A stretch of DNA of 64,000 nucleotides from Sporolactobacillus kofuensis (GCF_024125425.1 NZ_JAMXWN010000012.1:1-64000); one strand, 5' to 3'. Counted from the first letter of the stretch, positions 32,165-42,412 are shown. The notes: generated by a model not told the origin, from the letters alone. Numbers and translations: made by a program.

Positions 32165-34066
32165 CTATTTTTTTGATTGTGCCAGGCTATCGATCACGAG
32201 CGATGCGTATTTTTTTGCACCGGTGATTGTCAAGTGAACCCCGTCCGTTGAAAAATAGTCATCATGCCCCTTACTCGCTTGATACCAGTCGATCATGGTC
32301 ACGTTGTGGTGGGTAGTTGCTGCTCTTTGAATCGTCTGGTTGACAATGGATTCCCAAGGACGAGGTACACGTGTATTCACAAAAATAATCTGTCGGTTGG
32401 GACCAATTAAATCAATTAAGTTATTGATTTGACTATCATCAAATGGTCCATTGGTACCCAGTTCAATTAAGACATTTGCCCCAAGTTTTCCTTCTTCTTT
32501 AAATTGAGAAATCCTGCCAAATGCTTCGCGAAATTGTCTACCCACCTTACTATCAATTTCAAGATTTGTTAAGGATTGCATTAAGTAAGGTTTTGCATCC
32601 AGCATGACAGAGTCGCCGATAGCTGTCACTTGTAAATTTAATTTTTGAACAGGAACTGATGCAGAATGAGCCTTCTTTTTCTTTTCATTTGCTTGCTTTG
32701 ATTTTTGTTCATTCTGGATTCTCTCTTGTGGTGTGCTACGCTTGTCCTTATTATTTGGAGAATCAGTGACTACCGCTCCTTTTAAATGATCTGAAGTGGT
32801 TTTTCTTCCCTCAGTATTTTTGTGATCTGAATTTCTAGAAATATGATTCGTTTGATCATGAGCGGTTAGCGTTTTCACTGAACGATGCTTTTCTATTTGT
32901 GGGTAAGCAGCTAATCCTGCAAAAATCAAAAATACGCAACCAAAGCCAAAACTTACCTTTTTCAACAAATGGAAGTCGTTAAGTTTTTCAAAATGTTTCC
33001 CCGATCTTCGAATCGGATTCTCAATAAAGCGAAGAGATAGTGAGGAAACAGTTAAGATCAAAATGAATTGCATCACGATCCGTAAAGGATGAACATCAGA
33101 AGCTTCAGATGCAGGGGTAGTAAGCAGCAGAATAGGATAATGCCACAAATACATACCATAGGATCGGACGCCGATCCATCGCAATGGTGCCACCCCCATC
33201 CATTTTCCAAGAAAGGTGGAAGGATGTGCCAGAACAGAAATTAAGATGACCGTGATGATCGAAAAAAGTGCCATTCCACCCTGATAAAGAAAATCTTCAT
33301 ATTCATTAACTGTATAAATAGAGTATAAGATTAGCACGAATGCTAATAAGCCAATACTGTCCAAAAATCGGCGAATGGGTTTTGAATCCGCTTGTGAAAG
33401 GTGCTGACTTGGCCATATGCAAGCTAGGGCAGCGCCGAAAAGTAAAGCAAAAGCACGTGTATCCGTACCAAAATAAACCCTGCTTGGATCCATTTCGGGT
33501 TGGTAGAGAAATCCCATCAGAATAATAGAACATCCTGAAAAAATTAACGTAAGAACATAGAGCCACTTGATGCTCCTGAATAATCGTAATGTAAGAATTA
33601 CACATAGTGGCCATAGCAAATAAAATTGTTCCTCAACAGCTAATGACCAAAAGTGTTTTAAAAGAGCCGGATGGGCAAAATTCTCAAAATAAGACTGATG
33701 ATGGAAGATCGACCACCAGTTACTATAGTAAAAGAGTGCAGCTATAGCATCCATACGAGTTGAGTGAACTAAGGATGGGTAGAAGAGAAAGAGACAGCCG
33801 AATAAAATCAGCAGTAAGCAGAGCACTGCAGGAAAAAGCCTTTTTGCACGCCTAATCCAGAACGTCTTCAAATTTATCGTACTTGTCTGTTCCCATTCCT
33901 GAATCAGCAAGTCAGTAATTAAATAGCCTGAAAGTACAAAGAAAATGCCAACGCCTAAAAATCCGCCTTTTGCCCAAGAAAGGTTCATGTGATAGGCAAT
34001 GACGGCAAGAACGGATAAGCCGCGCAGTCCGTCTAATCCGCCCATATAACGATGTTTCGATTCCAA
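32165..34066 (-). CDS. OafA/OatA-type acyltransferase with SGNH domain
   Basis: The 633-residue protein has an acyltransferase-3 membrane domain (about residues 5-360, ten helices) and a C-terminal extracytoplasmic SGNH esterase-like domain (about 475-630), separated by a Lys/Ser-rich linker. Visible motifs are the catalytic 'VIAYHMN' His, 'GVGIFFVLSGYLIT', 'WIRRAKRLFPAV', then 'AIGDSVMLDAK' (GDS), 'IELGTNGP' (Asn block) and 'DGVHLTITGAKKYA' (Asp and His). OatA/YrhL-like enzymes O-acetylate peptidoglycan or wall polymers, giving lysozyme resistance. The TTG at 34066 has GGAGGG nine bases upstream; a TTG at 34102 is less likely. Confidence 0.88.
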   Translation of the reverse strand: MESKHRYMGGLDGLRGLSVLAVIAYHMNLSWAKGGFLGVGIFFVLSGYLITDLLIQEWEQTSTINLKTFWIRRAKRLFPAVLCLLLILFGCLFLFYPSLVHSTRMDAIAALFYYSNWWSIFHHQSYFENFAHPALLKHFWSLAVEEQFYLLWPLCVILTLRLFRSIKWLYVLTLIFSGCSIILMGFLYQPEMDPSRVYFGTDTRAFALLFGAALACIWPSQHLSQADSKPIRRFLDSIGLLAFVLILYSIYTVNEYEDFLYQGGMALFSIITVILISVLAHPSTFLGKWMGVAPLRWIGVRSYGMYLWHYPILLLTTPASEASDVHPLRIVMQFILILTVSSLSLRFIENPIRRSGKHFEKLNDFHLLKKVSFGFGCVFLIFAGLAAYPQIEKHRSVKTLTAHDQTNHISRNSDHKNTEGRKTTSDHLKGAVVTDSPNNKDKRSTPQERIQNEQKSKQANEKKKKAHSASVPVQKLNLQVTAIGDSVMLDAKPYLMQSLTNLEIDSKVGRQFREAFGRISQFKEEGKLGANVLIELGTNGPFDDSQINNLIDLIGPNRQIIFVNTRVPRPWESIVNQTIQRAATTHHNVTMIDWYQASKGHDDYFSTDGVHLTITGAKKYASLVIDSLAQSKK

Positions 34067-34345
34067 TTGAACTCGCCCTCCATTAATGTTGTTTCGCTTC
34101 AAGATGCTGATTACTTGGCGAGTACTATGTATTCATAAATAATCGATGTAATCTTTGCCGGAAAGTGTTAATTTAATAGTAACAAATAAATACTGAATAA
34201 AAGTTTACAATCCGTTTAAAATCTGATAGAAAGTATTGCCAATACTAAAATAGAAAAGAAAAATACAGAATATATGCCTAACTCTTAAAGAAAGGCACAT
34301 TTATGATAAACTGATAGAATAGGGTTAAGAACGGGGGATGCCGCA

Positions 34346-34480
34346 ATGGCTAAAAAGGAATTGAGCAGTGAAGAAAAAAGAAAACGGGTCAGATTGATGC
34401 TGATCATTGGAGTGATCTGCGCCATCGATGTTATTGCCACATTAATCTATTACTATACTTCAGGCGCATTTAAATTTTAA
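34346..34480 (+). CDS. Small single-pass membrane protein
   Basis: The 44-residue frame begins MAKKELSSEEKRKRVRLMLI, a charged cytosolic head, followed by one membrane helix ('LMLIIGVICAIDVIATLIYYYT') and a short tail. It has GGGGG before the ATG, and a strong hairpin terminator follows 46 bases after the stop, so it looks like a complete transcription unit. I do not recognise a family. Its head with lysines and glutamates is like those of many unannotated small Bacillus membrane proteins. Confidence 0.6.
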   Translation: MAKKELSSEEKRKRVRLMLIIGVICAIDVIATLIYYYTSGAFKF

Positions 34481-34525
34481 CTCGAGAACGATCAAATCGG
34501 ATTAATAGAGACTTCTTGGAACGTG

Positions 34526-34566
34526 AAAAACCAAGCATCGGATTCATTCCGAATGCTTGGTTTTTG
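34526..34566. terminator. Bidirectional terminator
   Basis: AAAAACCAAGCAT pairs with ATGCTTGGTTTTT; it serves the small membrane protein gene and perhaps the converging MMPL gene. Confidence 0.8.
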
Positions 34567-34616
34567 TGCTTTAATCGACGTATTATTTAATTCATGGATG
34601 CTCTTTCCTAAGATCT

Positions 34617-37600
34617 CTACATTGTTTCATGATGCACTGACTTTCCCGGTGCTGCAGTTTCACGCATAAATGGCCACCAATTGCCTCGTCCAAAGATTTT
34701 AACCATAACCGGAACAAATAATGGAATCATGACCACTGCATAAAGGACCAGACCAATAATCACAACAGTTGAGATTTCAACAAGAGAGAGCATTCCTGAA
34801 GGGATCATCGCAGCAAAGGTTCCACTGAGAATTAAAACTGCTGAGAAAATGACACTGCCCATGTGCCAGAGCGTCAGTATCATGCGCTCACGAATCGCAA
34901 TCCGTGCATATTCATTAAAGCGAGTCATGACGAAGATTGAGTAATCAATCCCGAGGGCAACAAGGACAATGAACCCAAAGAACTGAGTGGTCCAAGTCAA
35001 CCCAGTGTAATGGAACAATTTCGTGAAAATCAGCTCTGCAACCCCCATCGATGAAAAGTAGGTTAAAAGCAACGAAGCCATCAAATAAATCGGCATACTT
35101 AAGGATCTCAAAACGATAACCAGTGCAATGAAGACACCGATAATCACAAAAGTTACCGCCTTGTTGTAATCCGAACCGGATAGCTGTTTTAAATCGCTGT
35201 TCATGCTGGCAATACCACTAATGCCGATATGCGCATTTTCTAGCTTCGTACCCTTGAGTATAGAAGGAATTTCTTTTTTCAAAGACTGGAAATTTGAAAT
35301 ACCTTTGTTCGAGTAGGGGTCATCTTTCATGGTGACTTGAATGGTTGTGATTTTACCGTCTTTACTCATATATTGGTCAAGTGCAGACGTGAAGTCACTG
35401 TTCGTGAAAATTTGAGCTGGAACATAGATACCTGATTGATCATAGGAAAGCTTTGTCCAGTGTCCAATAAAGTCATTCGCAGAATTGATTCCGCCGCGTA
35501 TCTTCTCGGTACCTTGTGCGCCTTTGGCTAATCCTCCGGATAATGTGTTCATCTGGTCTTGAACGTCACTAAATCCACTCTTGAGCTTATTTTGTCCGGA
35601 AGCGATTTTCGTCAGAGCATCAGCAATCTGTGGTGTACTCGTGATGACCTGATCCTGACCATTGCTTGCCTTATTTAAGCCATTTTCTAATGCACCAAGA
35701 CCACTCCCGAGCTGAGAGAGACCGGAATTGAAACTACTCATTCCCTGAGTCACTTTCGTCGATTGTTTGTTCAATTGATTCATTGCGTCTGCCAATTGTT
35801 GAATACCTTTGTTTAATTCATTCATTTGAGATTTGGCGCTGTCTGTTTGCTTTGTAATCTCTGCCTGAATGTTCGTTTGCAAATCATCCATAACCGAAGG
35901 CAACTGGTGCAAGCCTGCAGCTAATTGAGCAAAATTTGGATCATTCATCGCCTCAGGATGATTTTGCACATAGGCATTTAAACTCGTTTGAATCTGATCA
36001 AGCGTTTGCTTTAACTCACTTGTATCAATTGCCGGTTGTTTCACAGAACTGGTGGATGAAAAACGATCCAGTTGCGCTGAGATTTTTTGTAAATTATCGG
36101 CGACTTTTTGATAACCGTTCTGGATTTGTTCCTGCCCGCTGTACAATTTGTTAAGCTGAGTTTGAGCATCTTGGACATTCTTTCTTATTTTCTCAGTGCC
36201 AGCTGACCCAGACTTGATCCCATCTGAAATCTGGGAAAGTACATCCTGCATTTTTTGAACACCATTTTTGGTTTCAACCGTTCCACTTTGCAACTTATCT
36301 AATCCAGTTTGTGCATGACTCAGTTGTGGCGCAGATGCGTCAATCTTCTTGCTCGTGTTCTGAAGACTACTTTGTAGAGTGGCTAAGCCACTTGTAGCAT
36401 TAGATAAGCCTTGGTGGAGTGTATCGGCTTGTTTTGTCACATAGATATCCTCGAGTCGATTGCCTAAGGGGCGTGAGACACTCATGACCTTATCTACATT
36501 CGGATCCTTCTTCAAGGCTATCGAAATACGCTCAATGAGTGCAATATAATCGGTTGTGCGCATAGGATCATCATTTTGTAGATAGATGGTGGCTGGTGAA
36601 ATATTACCTGCACCAAAGTCTCTGGAGACGACATCAAAGCCTGCTTTTGCAGCGTAGTGATCAGGCAACTCTTCAGGTGAATTAAAGGAGAGCTGGCCTT
36701 TAAATGTAAGGATTGGCGGAATCGTAACGAGAGCAACGATCAGTAGAGCAATAATCGGTCTTGTAAAGGCGAGTTTACCGGCACCTGCCCATAAGTTGCT
36801 TTTCGGTTCTTTAATTTTTCCATTCATTGGCCAGAATAACTGTTTCCCTAATGTAACCATAAAGAGCGGAAGCAGGGTGAAAAGTGCGAGGAGCAAGAAA
36901 ATCACGCCAACACCTACAGCAATCGCGCTGCGATAAAGATTAAATTGAACAAAGGCAAGAGACAAGAAGGCAATGAAAACGGGTATGCCGCTGTGAAGTA
37001 CAGTGATCCCTGCCGTTTTAAAAGTCGCCAAAGTCGCCTCACTTTTATCTTTTCCTCTAGCAAGTTCTTCCTTAAATCGACTCAAAAGCAAGATGCAATA
37101 ATCCGTGCCGATCCCGAACAGGACGGCAACCATGAAAATTTGAGTGAAATTTGAAACAGGAAAGTTGGAAAATTTCACAAGAAAAGCAACCACAGTTTGA
37201 GCCACCATGTAGCTCATGCCAACGGTGAACAGTGGAATAAATGGTGCAATAAACGAACGAAAGACAAGAAAAAGGACAACAAGAATGAAGACAATGGTGA
37301 TTCCTTCGGTTTTTTTCAAACCATTCTCAGCTGATGTATTCATATCATCATTAATTAATTGTTGACCAGTTAAATAAGTTTTGATCCCTTGTGTCTTAAT
37401 TTCTGCATCCATCTTAGAACGAAGCTGATGAACAGATGCTTCATTTATATTCTTAACCTGGAAAATAGCCATGAGCGTTTTATTGTTTTTCGAGATTAAC
37501 TGGTTCTTTAAATCTTTGTGTTCGAAACTATCAATTACTTGTTCAATCTTGAGTTGTTTCTTATCTTTCTTTACTTTGTTTAAGGTTTGCTTAATGGTGT

Positions 37601-37844
37601 TCAGATTGTCAGGAGACAATTCTTGATTAGAGTGGAATACAGCAATGTATGGTGTTGTATCTTGATTGCTGCTGAATTTCTTTTCAAGTATTCCGGCTTT
37701 ACTGGTTGAGTAATCTTTGGGCATTGCGTAACCGCCTTTGTCGCGCACCAGCTGATTCATATTTGGTGCAGTAAGCATCAACACAACAAGTCCGATTACC
37801 CAAACGCCAAGCAATAGCCATCGTAATGAGATCATTTTTTTCAT
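34617..37844 (-). CDS. MMPL/RND-family exporter (YdfJ/YdgH-like)
   Basis: The 1075-residue protein has two RND halves, each with one helix, an extracytoplasmic loop and five more helices. Half one has TM1 (7-28) and helices at about 175-345 with 'FGIGTDYCILLLSRFKEEL'. Half two has 'VALGIDYSIFVMTRFNEYA'. Between them lies a loop of about 300 residues (about 490-800) full of heptad-like Gln/Ser/Asn/Leu repeats (for example 'GLSQLGSGLGALENGLNKASNG'), a coiled-coil stalk common in Firmicutes MMPLs. The GxD-Y motif is the proton path. It likely exports lipids or toxic hydrophobic compounds, with the MarR gene just upstream, overlapping by four bases, as the regulator. Confidence 0.9.
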   Translation of the reverse strand: MKKMISLRWLLLGVWVIGLVVLMLTAPNMNQLVRDKGGYAMPKDYSTSKAGILEKKFSSNQDTTPYIAVFHSNQELSPDNLNTIKQTLNKVKKDKKQLKIEQVIDSFEHKDLKNQLISKNNKTLMAIFQVKNINEASVHQLRSKMDAEIKTQGIKTYLTGQQLINDDMNTSAENGLKKTEGITIVFILVVLFLVFRSFIAPFIPLFTVGMSYMVAQTVVAFLVKFSNFPVSNFTQIFMVAVLFGIGTDYCILLLSRFKEELARGKDKSEATLATFKTAGITVLHSGIPVFIAFLSLAFVQFNLYRSAIAVGVGVIFLLLALFTLLPLFMVTLGKQLFWPMNGKIKEPKSNLWAGAGKLAFTRPIIALLIVALVTIPPILTFKGQLSFNSPEELPDHYAAKAGFDVVSRDFGAGNISPATIYLQNDDPMRTTDYIALIERISIALKKDPNVDKVMSVSRPLGNRLEDIYVTKQADTLHQGLSNATSGLATLQSSLQNTSKKIDASAPQLSHAQTGLDKLQSGTVETKNGVQKMQDVLSQISDGIKSGSAGTEKIRKNVQDAQTQLNKLYSGQEQIQNGYQKVADNLQKISAQLDRFSSTSSVKQPAIDTSELKQTLDQIQTSLNAYVQNHPEAMNDPNFAQLAAGLHQLPSVMDDLQTNIQAEITKQTDSAKSQMNELNKGIQQLADAMNQLNKQSTKVTQGMSSFNSGLSQLGSGLGALENGLNKASNGQDQVITSTPQIADALTKIASGQNKLKSGFSDVQDQMNTLSGGLAKGAQGTEKIRGGINSANDFIGHWTKLSYDQSGIYVPAQIFTNSDFTSALDQYMSKDGKITTIQVTMKDDPYSNKGISNFQSLKKEIPSILKGTKLENAHIGISGIASMNSDLKQLSGSDYNKAVTFVIIGVFIALVIVLRSLSMPIYLMASLLLTYFSSMGVAELIFTKLFHYTGLTWTTQFFGFIVLVALGIDYSIFVMTRFNEYARIAIRERMILTLWHMGSVIFSAVLILSGTFAAMIPSGMLSLVEISTVVIIGLVLYAVVMIPLFVPVMVKIFGRGNWWPFMRETAAPGKSVHHETM

Positions 37845-38290
37845 CGTTTCGCCTTCTGTCTCGAAAGAATTTCATTGATTTTCAAATAAATACGAATGAA
37901 TTCTTTGCTGTCTTTCTCGCCTAATTTCTCAATCCATGTGCCAACAAGTTTATGAATCTTTTGTTCTCCTTCAAGAAAGACTCTTTTTCCTTTAACGGTG
38001 TTATAAAGTCCGAAACTTCGGCGGTCAATCATCCTCTTTTCAATATAACCTTTATCAACGAGTCGATGAACACGAATGCTCACGCCACTCTTATTAATGT
38101 CGAGCAGTTGAGCAATCTGAATTGGACTGATCCCAGGATTATTTTCCAGCATCCGAAGCAAACAGAGTTGTTCAAATGTTATTCCATGCGATTTGATAAT
38201 GTCCGCAACTGCTTCATGGACCCTATTTGATGTAAAAAGTGACAATTCTTCATAAGCACTGATTAGTGATGTTACCAAATCTCGTTTCAC
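37841..38290 (-). CDS. MarR-family regulator
   Basis: The 149-residue protein has a winged helix: 'GITFEQLCLLRMLENNPGISPIQIAQLLDINKSGVSIRVHRLVDKGYIEKRMIDRRSFGLYNTVKGKRVF'. The usual DxR...T pattern of MarR wings is present as 'DRRSFGLYNTVKG'. It overlaps the MMPL gene by four bases (ATGA) and so is probably its local repressor. The start is uncertain: GTG at 38290 has GGAGG eight bases upstream, while ATG at 38305 is only two bases behind a GGAAG. Confidence 0.82.
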   Translation of the reverse strand: MKRDLVTSLISAYEELSLFTSNRVHEAVADIIKSHGITFEQLCLLRMLENNPGISPIQIAQLLDINKSGVSIRVHRLVDKGYIEKRMIDRRSFGLYNTVKGKRVFLEGEQKIHKLVGTWIEKLGEKDSKEFIRIYLKINEILSRQKAKR

Positions 38291-38584
38291 CAATGATACC
38301 TCCATAGCTTCCTGAGTAACTCATTTCAGCTTAACAAGAATTGGTTAACACAGTCAACTAAATGATCACGGAATGACTTTAATGAGGATTTAATTTAATA
38401 GGCTGCTTGAGGTTAATGCTTCCCAAATTGATTGATTTGATTTGGATTAGTGATAAACAACTCATGTAGGACTGGCCGATTCTTTTTCAGATGAAAGTTC
38501 TTAGATTTGATTCTGAAAAAGGCAAGTATCAGGTACTAATATCTGGTATAATTTTAATAGGAGTTGTCTAGGAGGTAGTTAGGA

Positions 38585-39565
38585 TTGGAATCAAGAGCGA
38601 AAATTACAGCGATTGGTGCTTATGTGCCTGAACGCAGAATGACAAATCAAGACTTGGAAAAACGTGTTGACACCTCAGATGAATGGATTGTACGACGGAC
38701 AGGGATGAGGGAACGGCGAATAGCAGGTCCTAATGAATTTGCCAGTGACTTGGCCTGTGGCGCTGTTCAAGATCTCGTTAAACGATACCCGGTAGATATA
38801 TCGGATGTTGACCTCGTTATTGTTTCTACCACCACACCGGACTATGGCTTTCCAAGTGTTTCTGCAAGAGTTCAGGCAAATTTCCATCTGGAACACGCAG
38901 GTATTTTTGACTTAAGTGCGGCTTGTTCTGGCTTTGAATATGCGTTGCATGTTGCTAATGGGCTGGTTTCAAGTGGCTTAAATAAAAAAGTATTAGTGAT
39001 TGCAGCGGAGACGATGTCTAAAGTGACTGATTATACTGATCGAACGACGTGTGTCTTACTTGGCGATGGAGCAGGAGCGGCATTGGTTGAATGTGATGAC
39101 ACACAAGGATGCTTCATTGGCTCATATATGGGTGCTGATGGCAGTTTGGGCAAAGCGCTCTATCGCACAGGCTTGTCGAACCAGATGGATGGTGAGAAGT
39201 TAGTCGACACGGGAAAAATGGTTCAAAATGGCCGAGAAGTCTATAAATGGGCTGTGAAGACAGTTACCTCAGGTATTCAAAAATTATTAGAGGAAAGCAG
39301 ACTGGATTTCACTGATATCGATTGGTTCATCCCGCATAGTGCCAATCTTCGATTGATTGAAGCGATCTTTGAGCGGTTGAATGTCCCTATGGATCACGTA
39401 TTATACAGTCTCGAATATTATGGAAACACATCATCCGCATCGATCGCATTGGCGCTTTCGGATGCTGTAAAAGCGGGAAAAATAAAAAAGAATGATCGGT
39501 TGCTCTTGTATGGTTTTGGTGGAGGGCTTTGTCATTGTGGCCAGGTCATCCGGTGGGACATATAA
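38585..39565 (+). CDS. fabH: 3-oxoacyl-ACP synthase III
   Basis: FabH starts fatty acid synthesis by condensing acetyl- or branched acyl-CoA with malonyl-ACP. The 326-residue protein has the active Cys in 'DLSAACSGFEYAL' (Cys114), His in 'WFIPHSANLRLIEA' and Asn in 'YGNTSSASIALAL'. The starter-specificity loop reads 'ETMSKVTDYTDRTTCVLLGDGAGAALVE'. It lacks neighbours of the fab cluster, so it may be a second copy, like FabHB of Bacillus. The start is TTG at 38585 with GGAGG upstream. A terminator follows. Confidence 0.93.
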   Translation: MESRAKITAIGAYVPERRMTNQDLEKRVDTSDEWIVRRTGMRERRIAGPNEFASDLACGAVQDLVKRYPVDISDVDLVIVSTTTPDYGFPSVSARVQANFHLEHAGIFDLSAACSGFEYALHVANGLVSSGLNKKVLVIAAETMSKVTDYTDRTTCVLLGDGAGAALVECDDTQGCFIGSYMGADGSLGKALYRTGLSNQMDGEKLVDTGKMVQNGREVYKWAVKTVTSGIQKLLEESRLDFTDIDWFIPHSANLRLIEAIFERLNVPMDHVLYSLEYYGNTSSASIALALSDAVKAGKIKKNDRLLLYGFGGGLCHCGQVIRWDI

Positions 39566-39588
39566 TTTACTGATCCACAACAATGGAC

Positions 39589-39629
39589 GAGAATGGGCAC
39601 TTTGCGGTGTGCCCATTCTATTTTTTTGA
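39589..39629 (+). terminator. Terminator after fabH
   Basis: AGAATGGGCAC pairs with GTGCCCATTCT, followed by seven T. Confidence 0.8.
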
Positions 39630-39771
39630 AAAGAACGATCCATAGGTAGTCATTATAGGGAGGGACAATGAAAAATCAAATCTTTTTTTCTGAACATCAA
39701 TTTCTTTCTGAGCGCAATTCGATGTATAATGATTGATAGTTCAGACTTTTTAAAATTAAGGCGGTGTCTAG

Positions 39772-41406
39772 GTGGGAAAATGGCAAACAATAAAACAATT
39801 AAGAGCGCTTTTGTGTGAACTTGTCAAAATTCCGAGCGTCTCCGGATCAGAAGCGGAGAACTATTTTCCAGAAGTTCTTCTACATAAATTGGCAGAATTA
39901 AAATACTTTCAGGAACATCCTGATTTGTTGAATCAAGTGCCGACCGGAGATGGTCGTTTCTTAATCTCGGCATTCGTGCGCGCACAACGTCCAACTTCTC
40001 GAACGGTCATTCTCTTCAGTCACTTCGACGTTGTCGATGTGCATGATTATGGAAAATGGAAGGACATTGCCTTTGATCCGGAACTTTTAACACAACGTTT
40101 CAACGAACAAAAGAAGAAACTGCCACAAGCAGTTCAGAAAGATTTAGATACCGGCAACTGGATCTTTGGCAGGGGAACGATGGATATGAAGAGCGGACTT
40201 ACGCTCCATATGTCGTTGATCGAAGCGGCGAGTGAAGGTAGATTTGAAGGAAACGTACTGCTGGTTTCCGTCCCTGATGAGGAAGTGAATTCTGTAGGGA
40301 TGAGAGCGGCAATTCCCCACTTACTTCAACTCAAGGAACGTAATCAGCTTGAGTTTGTAGCAGCAGTCAACTCGGAACCAATGTTCTCTTTATATCCAGG
40401 TGATCAGACGAATTATCTGTATACAGGATCAGTAGGTAAAGTCATGCCTGGTTTCCTGTGTTATGGAAAGGAAACACATGTTGGTGAACCCTATTCGGGG
40501 TTGAATGGGAATTTAATGGCTTCGTTTGTGACCGAAGCGATCGAATTAAATACCGATCTATGCGATCAAGACGAAGGAAGACTCGCACCACCTCCCACAA
40601 ATTTGATTCAAAAGGGGCTTAAGGATACTTATTCGGTGCAAATCCCGCATCGTGCAGTGACGCTGTTTAATCTATTTATGTTGGAACGCTCAATTGAAGA
40701 AGTCACCACGATTCTTCGTAAGCAAGCAGAGCAGGCGGCCGCTAAAATCGAATCATTCTACCACAAAGAAGCGGAACGCTATTCAGAGGCAATTGGGTCG
40801 ACAATTGTTGACCCAAAGGTCCGTGTGTTGTCTTATGAGGAATTGCTGAAGGAAGCGTGCAAATCTTACGGAGGAGAAAAAGTAGACAAGCTTATTGAAT
40901 CGCTAATTGCACAGCGTGGAGACAAAGACGATCGTGGTCTATCCATTGAGATTGTTGATCAATTAGCCATTCTGTGCAAGGCATTGGCACCGATGATTAT
41001 TCTTTTTTACACACCACCTTTTTATCCAGCTGTACACTCGCACCACCAACCCATGATTCGCCAAGTCGTAGACAAGATTCAGAGTCTAGCAAGCAAAGCT
41101 TACCATACAGAGCTTATTGAACAGCATTATTTCAGCGGAATTTCTGACCTCAGCTATATTGGAATGCCTGCAAAACACGGATCAATGAATGAATGGACGG
41201 CAAATATGCCAATCTGGGATCGTGGCTACTCTATTCCTTTTGCTGAAATGGAACAACTGGCAATGCCCGTATTAAATTTAGGACCAATTGGGCGGGACCC
41301 ACACCAATGGACAGAGCGGCTTGATGTGGATTTTTCATTTGTTTCACTCAAAGAACTGTTGTCTTACTGTATTAGTGAAATCCTCGCCGGAGACAATCAT
41401 AAATAG
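39772..41406 (+). CDS. M20-family metallopeptidase, RocB-like
   Basis: The 544-residue protein is a peptidase-M20 homolog. The metal ligands are in 'ILFSHFDVVDVHD' (His, Asp), 'FGRGTMDMKSGLTLHM' (Asp), 'VPDEEVNSVG' (catalytic Glu and ligand Glu) and 'KHGSMNEW' region. The long insertion and C-terminal part match RocB, a protein tied to arginine use in Bacillus whose reaction is not established. No roc genes lie nearby. The GTG start at 39772 has AAGGCGG upstream. It is followed after 50 bases by the converging regulator gene. Confidence 0.85.
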   Translation: MGKWQTIKQLRALLCELVKIPSVSGSEAENYFPEVLLHKLAELKYFQEHPDLLNQVPTGDGRFLISAFVRAQRPTSRTVILFSHFDVVDVHDYGKWKDIAFDPELLTQRFNEQKKKLPQAVQKDLDTGNWIFGRGTMDMKSGLTLHMSLIEAASEGRFEGNVLLVSVPDEEVNSVGMRAAIPHLLQLKERNQLEFVAAVNSEPMFSLYPGDQTNYLYTGSVGKVMPGFLCYGKETHVGEPYSGLNGNLMASFVTEAIELNTDLCDQDEGRLAPPPTNLIQKGLKDTYSVQIPHRAVTLFNLFMLERSIEEVTTILRKQAEQAAAKIESFYHKEAERYSEAIGSTIVDPKVRVLSYEELLKEACKSYGGEKVDKLIESLIAQRGDKDDRGLSIEIVDQLAILCKALAPMIILFYTPPFYPAVHSHHQPMIRQVVDKIQSLASKAYHTELIEQHYFSGISDLSYIGMPAKHGSMNEWTANMPIWDRGYSIPFAEMEQLAMPVLNLGPIGRDPHQWTERLDVDFSFVSLKELLSYCISEILAGDNHK

Positions 41407-41456
41407 TAAAACCATATATTTTATTGCTTCAATCAGATTTTGTAACTTAATATTTA

Positions 41457-42344
41457 TTATATATCAGTAGTGCTAAAAGTAATGTTTGTCAATTCATTCA
41501 CTTCCTGAATAATAGCCTCTGTCATAAAATCTAATTCGAGAACTTTGCAAATTGAAAGACCTTTTCTAATAAATTCAAGTCCTTCATCTAATTTATTCAT
41601 ATTAATAAGAGCAATTCCTTTTCGCCCATAAACAAGTGCTAATCGATCATATTGTTTGATTGCTTTGCATTCTTTTATAGATTGTTCTACGTAATTAAAA
41701 GCTTCTTCGTATTGCTTGTTTTTCATAAATAGTATTGACATGTTTAATAGGTATGCCGATTTTAGATCGACATTTTTAATTATGTACGAAAATCGATCAA
41801 TCTCGTGTAAAGCCCTCTTTGCAATTGAGATTGCTGTATCAAGAGGAAAGAAGAAGAAAATATTGTTTATCAGTTTTAACTCTAAAGAATACCAATTATC
41901 TAGTTTGGATAGACGATCCCAAACTTTTTTTGCATAAGGGAATGCGTATTCAAACGTATGGTCGGTATGAATAGATAGGAGAGCGTTACATACATAGGCG
42001 ATATCCTGAACTACATTATCTGAATTGTTGATTAAATAATGGTCGCATTTTTCACGCAATGAATGAATTTTCTCGTATTCTGTACTGAACGAAAGCTGAA
42101 AAAAATCATGTAAAATTTGATCTTTTCCATTCAAAGAAAATGAATTTTGTATATAAGTTAATTCCTCATAGGTAATATCAAGTTGCTTCAAAATATGCAT
42201 GAATTTACCTACAGTAGGTTGCATATCGCAAGCTTCTATTTTTGCATACGTTGCTCGTGACATTTCATTCCCCGCAACATACTTTTGTGTATAACGTTTT
42301 GATTGACGTACTCTTTTTAATACCTCACCCAACTGATAGACCAT
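41457..42344 (-). CDS. PlcR/Rgg-type peptide-sensing regulator (HTH + TPR)
   Basis: The 295-residue protein has an N-terminal Xre-type HTH ('LGEVLKRVRQSKRYTQKYVAGNEMSRATYAKIEACDMQPTVGKFMHILKQL', residues 4-55) and a C-terminal helical region of tetratricopeptide-like repeats ('YLLNMSILFMKNKQYEEAFNYVEQSIKECK', 'YGRKGIALINMNKLDEGLEFIRKGL'). This is the PlcR/Rgg/PrgX architecture, regulators that bind small secreted peptides. The start at 42344 has AGGAGG seven bases upstream. It has a good promoter and is divergent from a tiny ORF, which may encode its signal. The ligand and targets are unknown. Confidence 0.85.
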   Translation of the reverse strand: MVYQLGEVLKRVRQSKRYTQKYVAGNEMSRATYAKIEACDMQPTVGKFMHILKQLDITYEELTYIQNSFSLNGKDQILHDFFQLSFSTEYEKIHSLREKCDHYLINNSDNVVQDIAYVCNALLSIHTDHTFEYAFPYAKKVWDRLSKLDNWYSLELKLINNIFFFFPLDTAISIAKRALHEIDRFSYIIKNVDLKSAYLLNMSILFMKNKQYEEAFNYVEQSIKECKAIKQYDRLALVYGRKGIALINMNKLDEGLEFIRKGLSICKVLELDFMTEAIIQEVNELTNITFSTTDI

Positions 42345-42371
42345 AATATATCCTCCTAATGATGTGAGTAT

Positions 42372-42412
42372 ATTATACATTTTAATATATAATTGTCGAA
42401 TCATGCTACTAT
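42372..42412. promoter_or_regulatory. Overlapping divergent promoters for regulator and peptide locus
   Basis: On the minus strand TCGACA (42394-42399) and TATAAT (42372-42377) are spaced 16 bases. On the plus strand an extended -10, TGCTACTAT (42404-42412), lies 25 bases before the peptide's ATG. The AT-rich overlap would allow one regulator to affect both. Confidence 0.55.
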
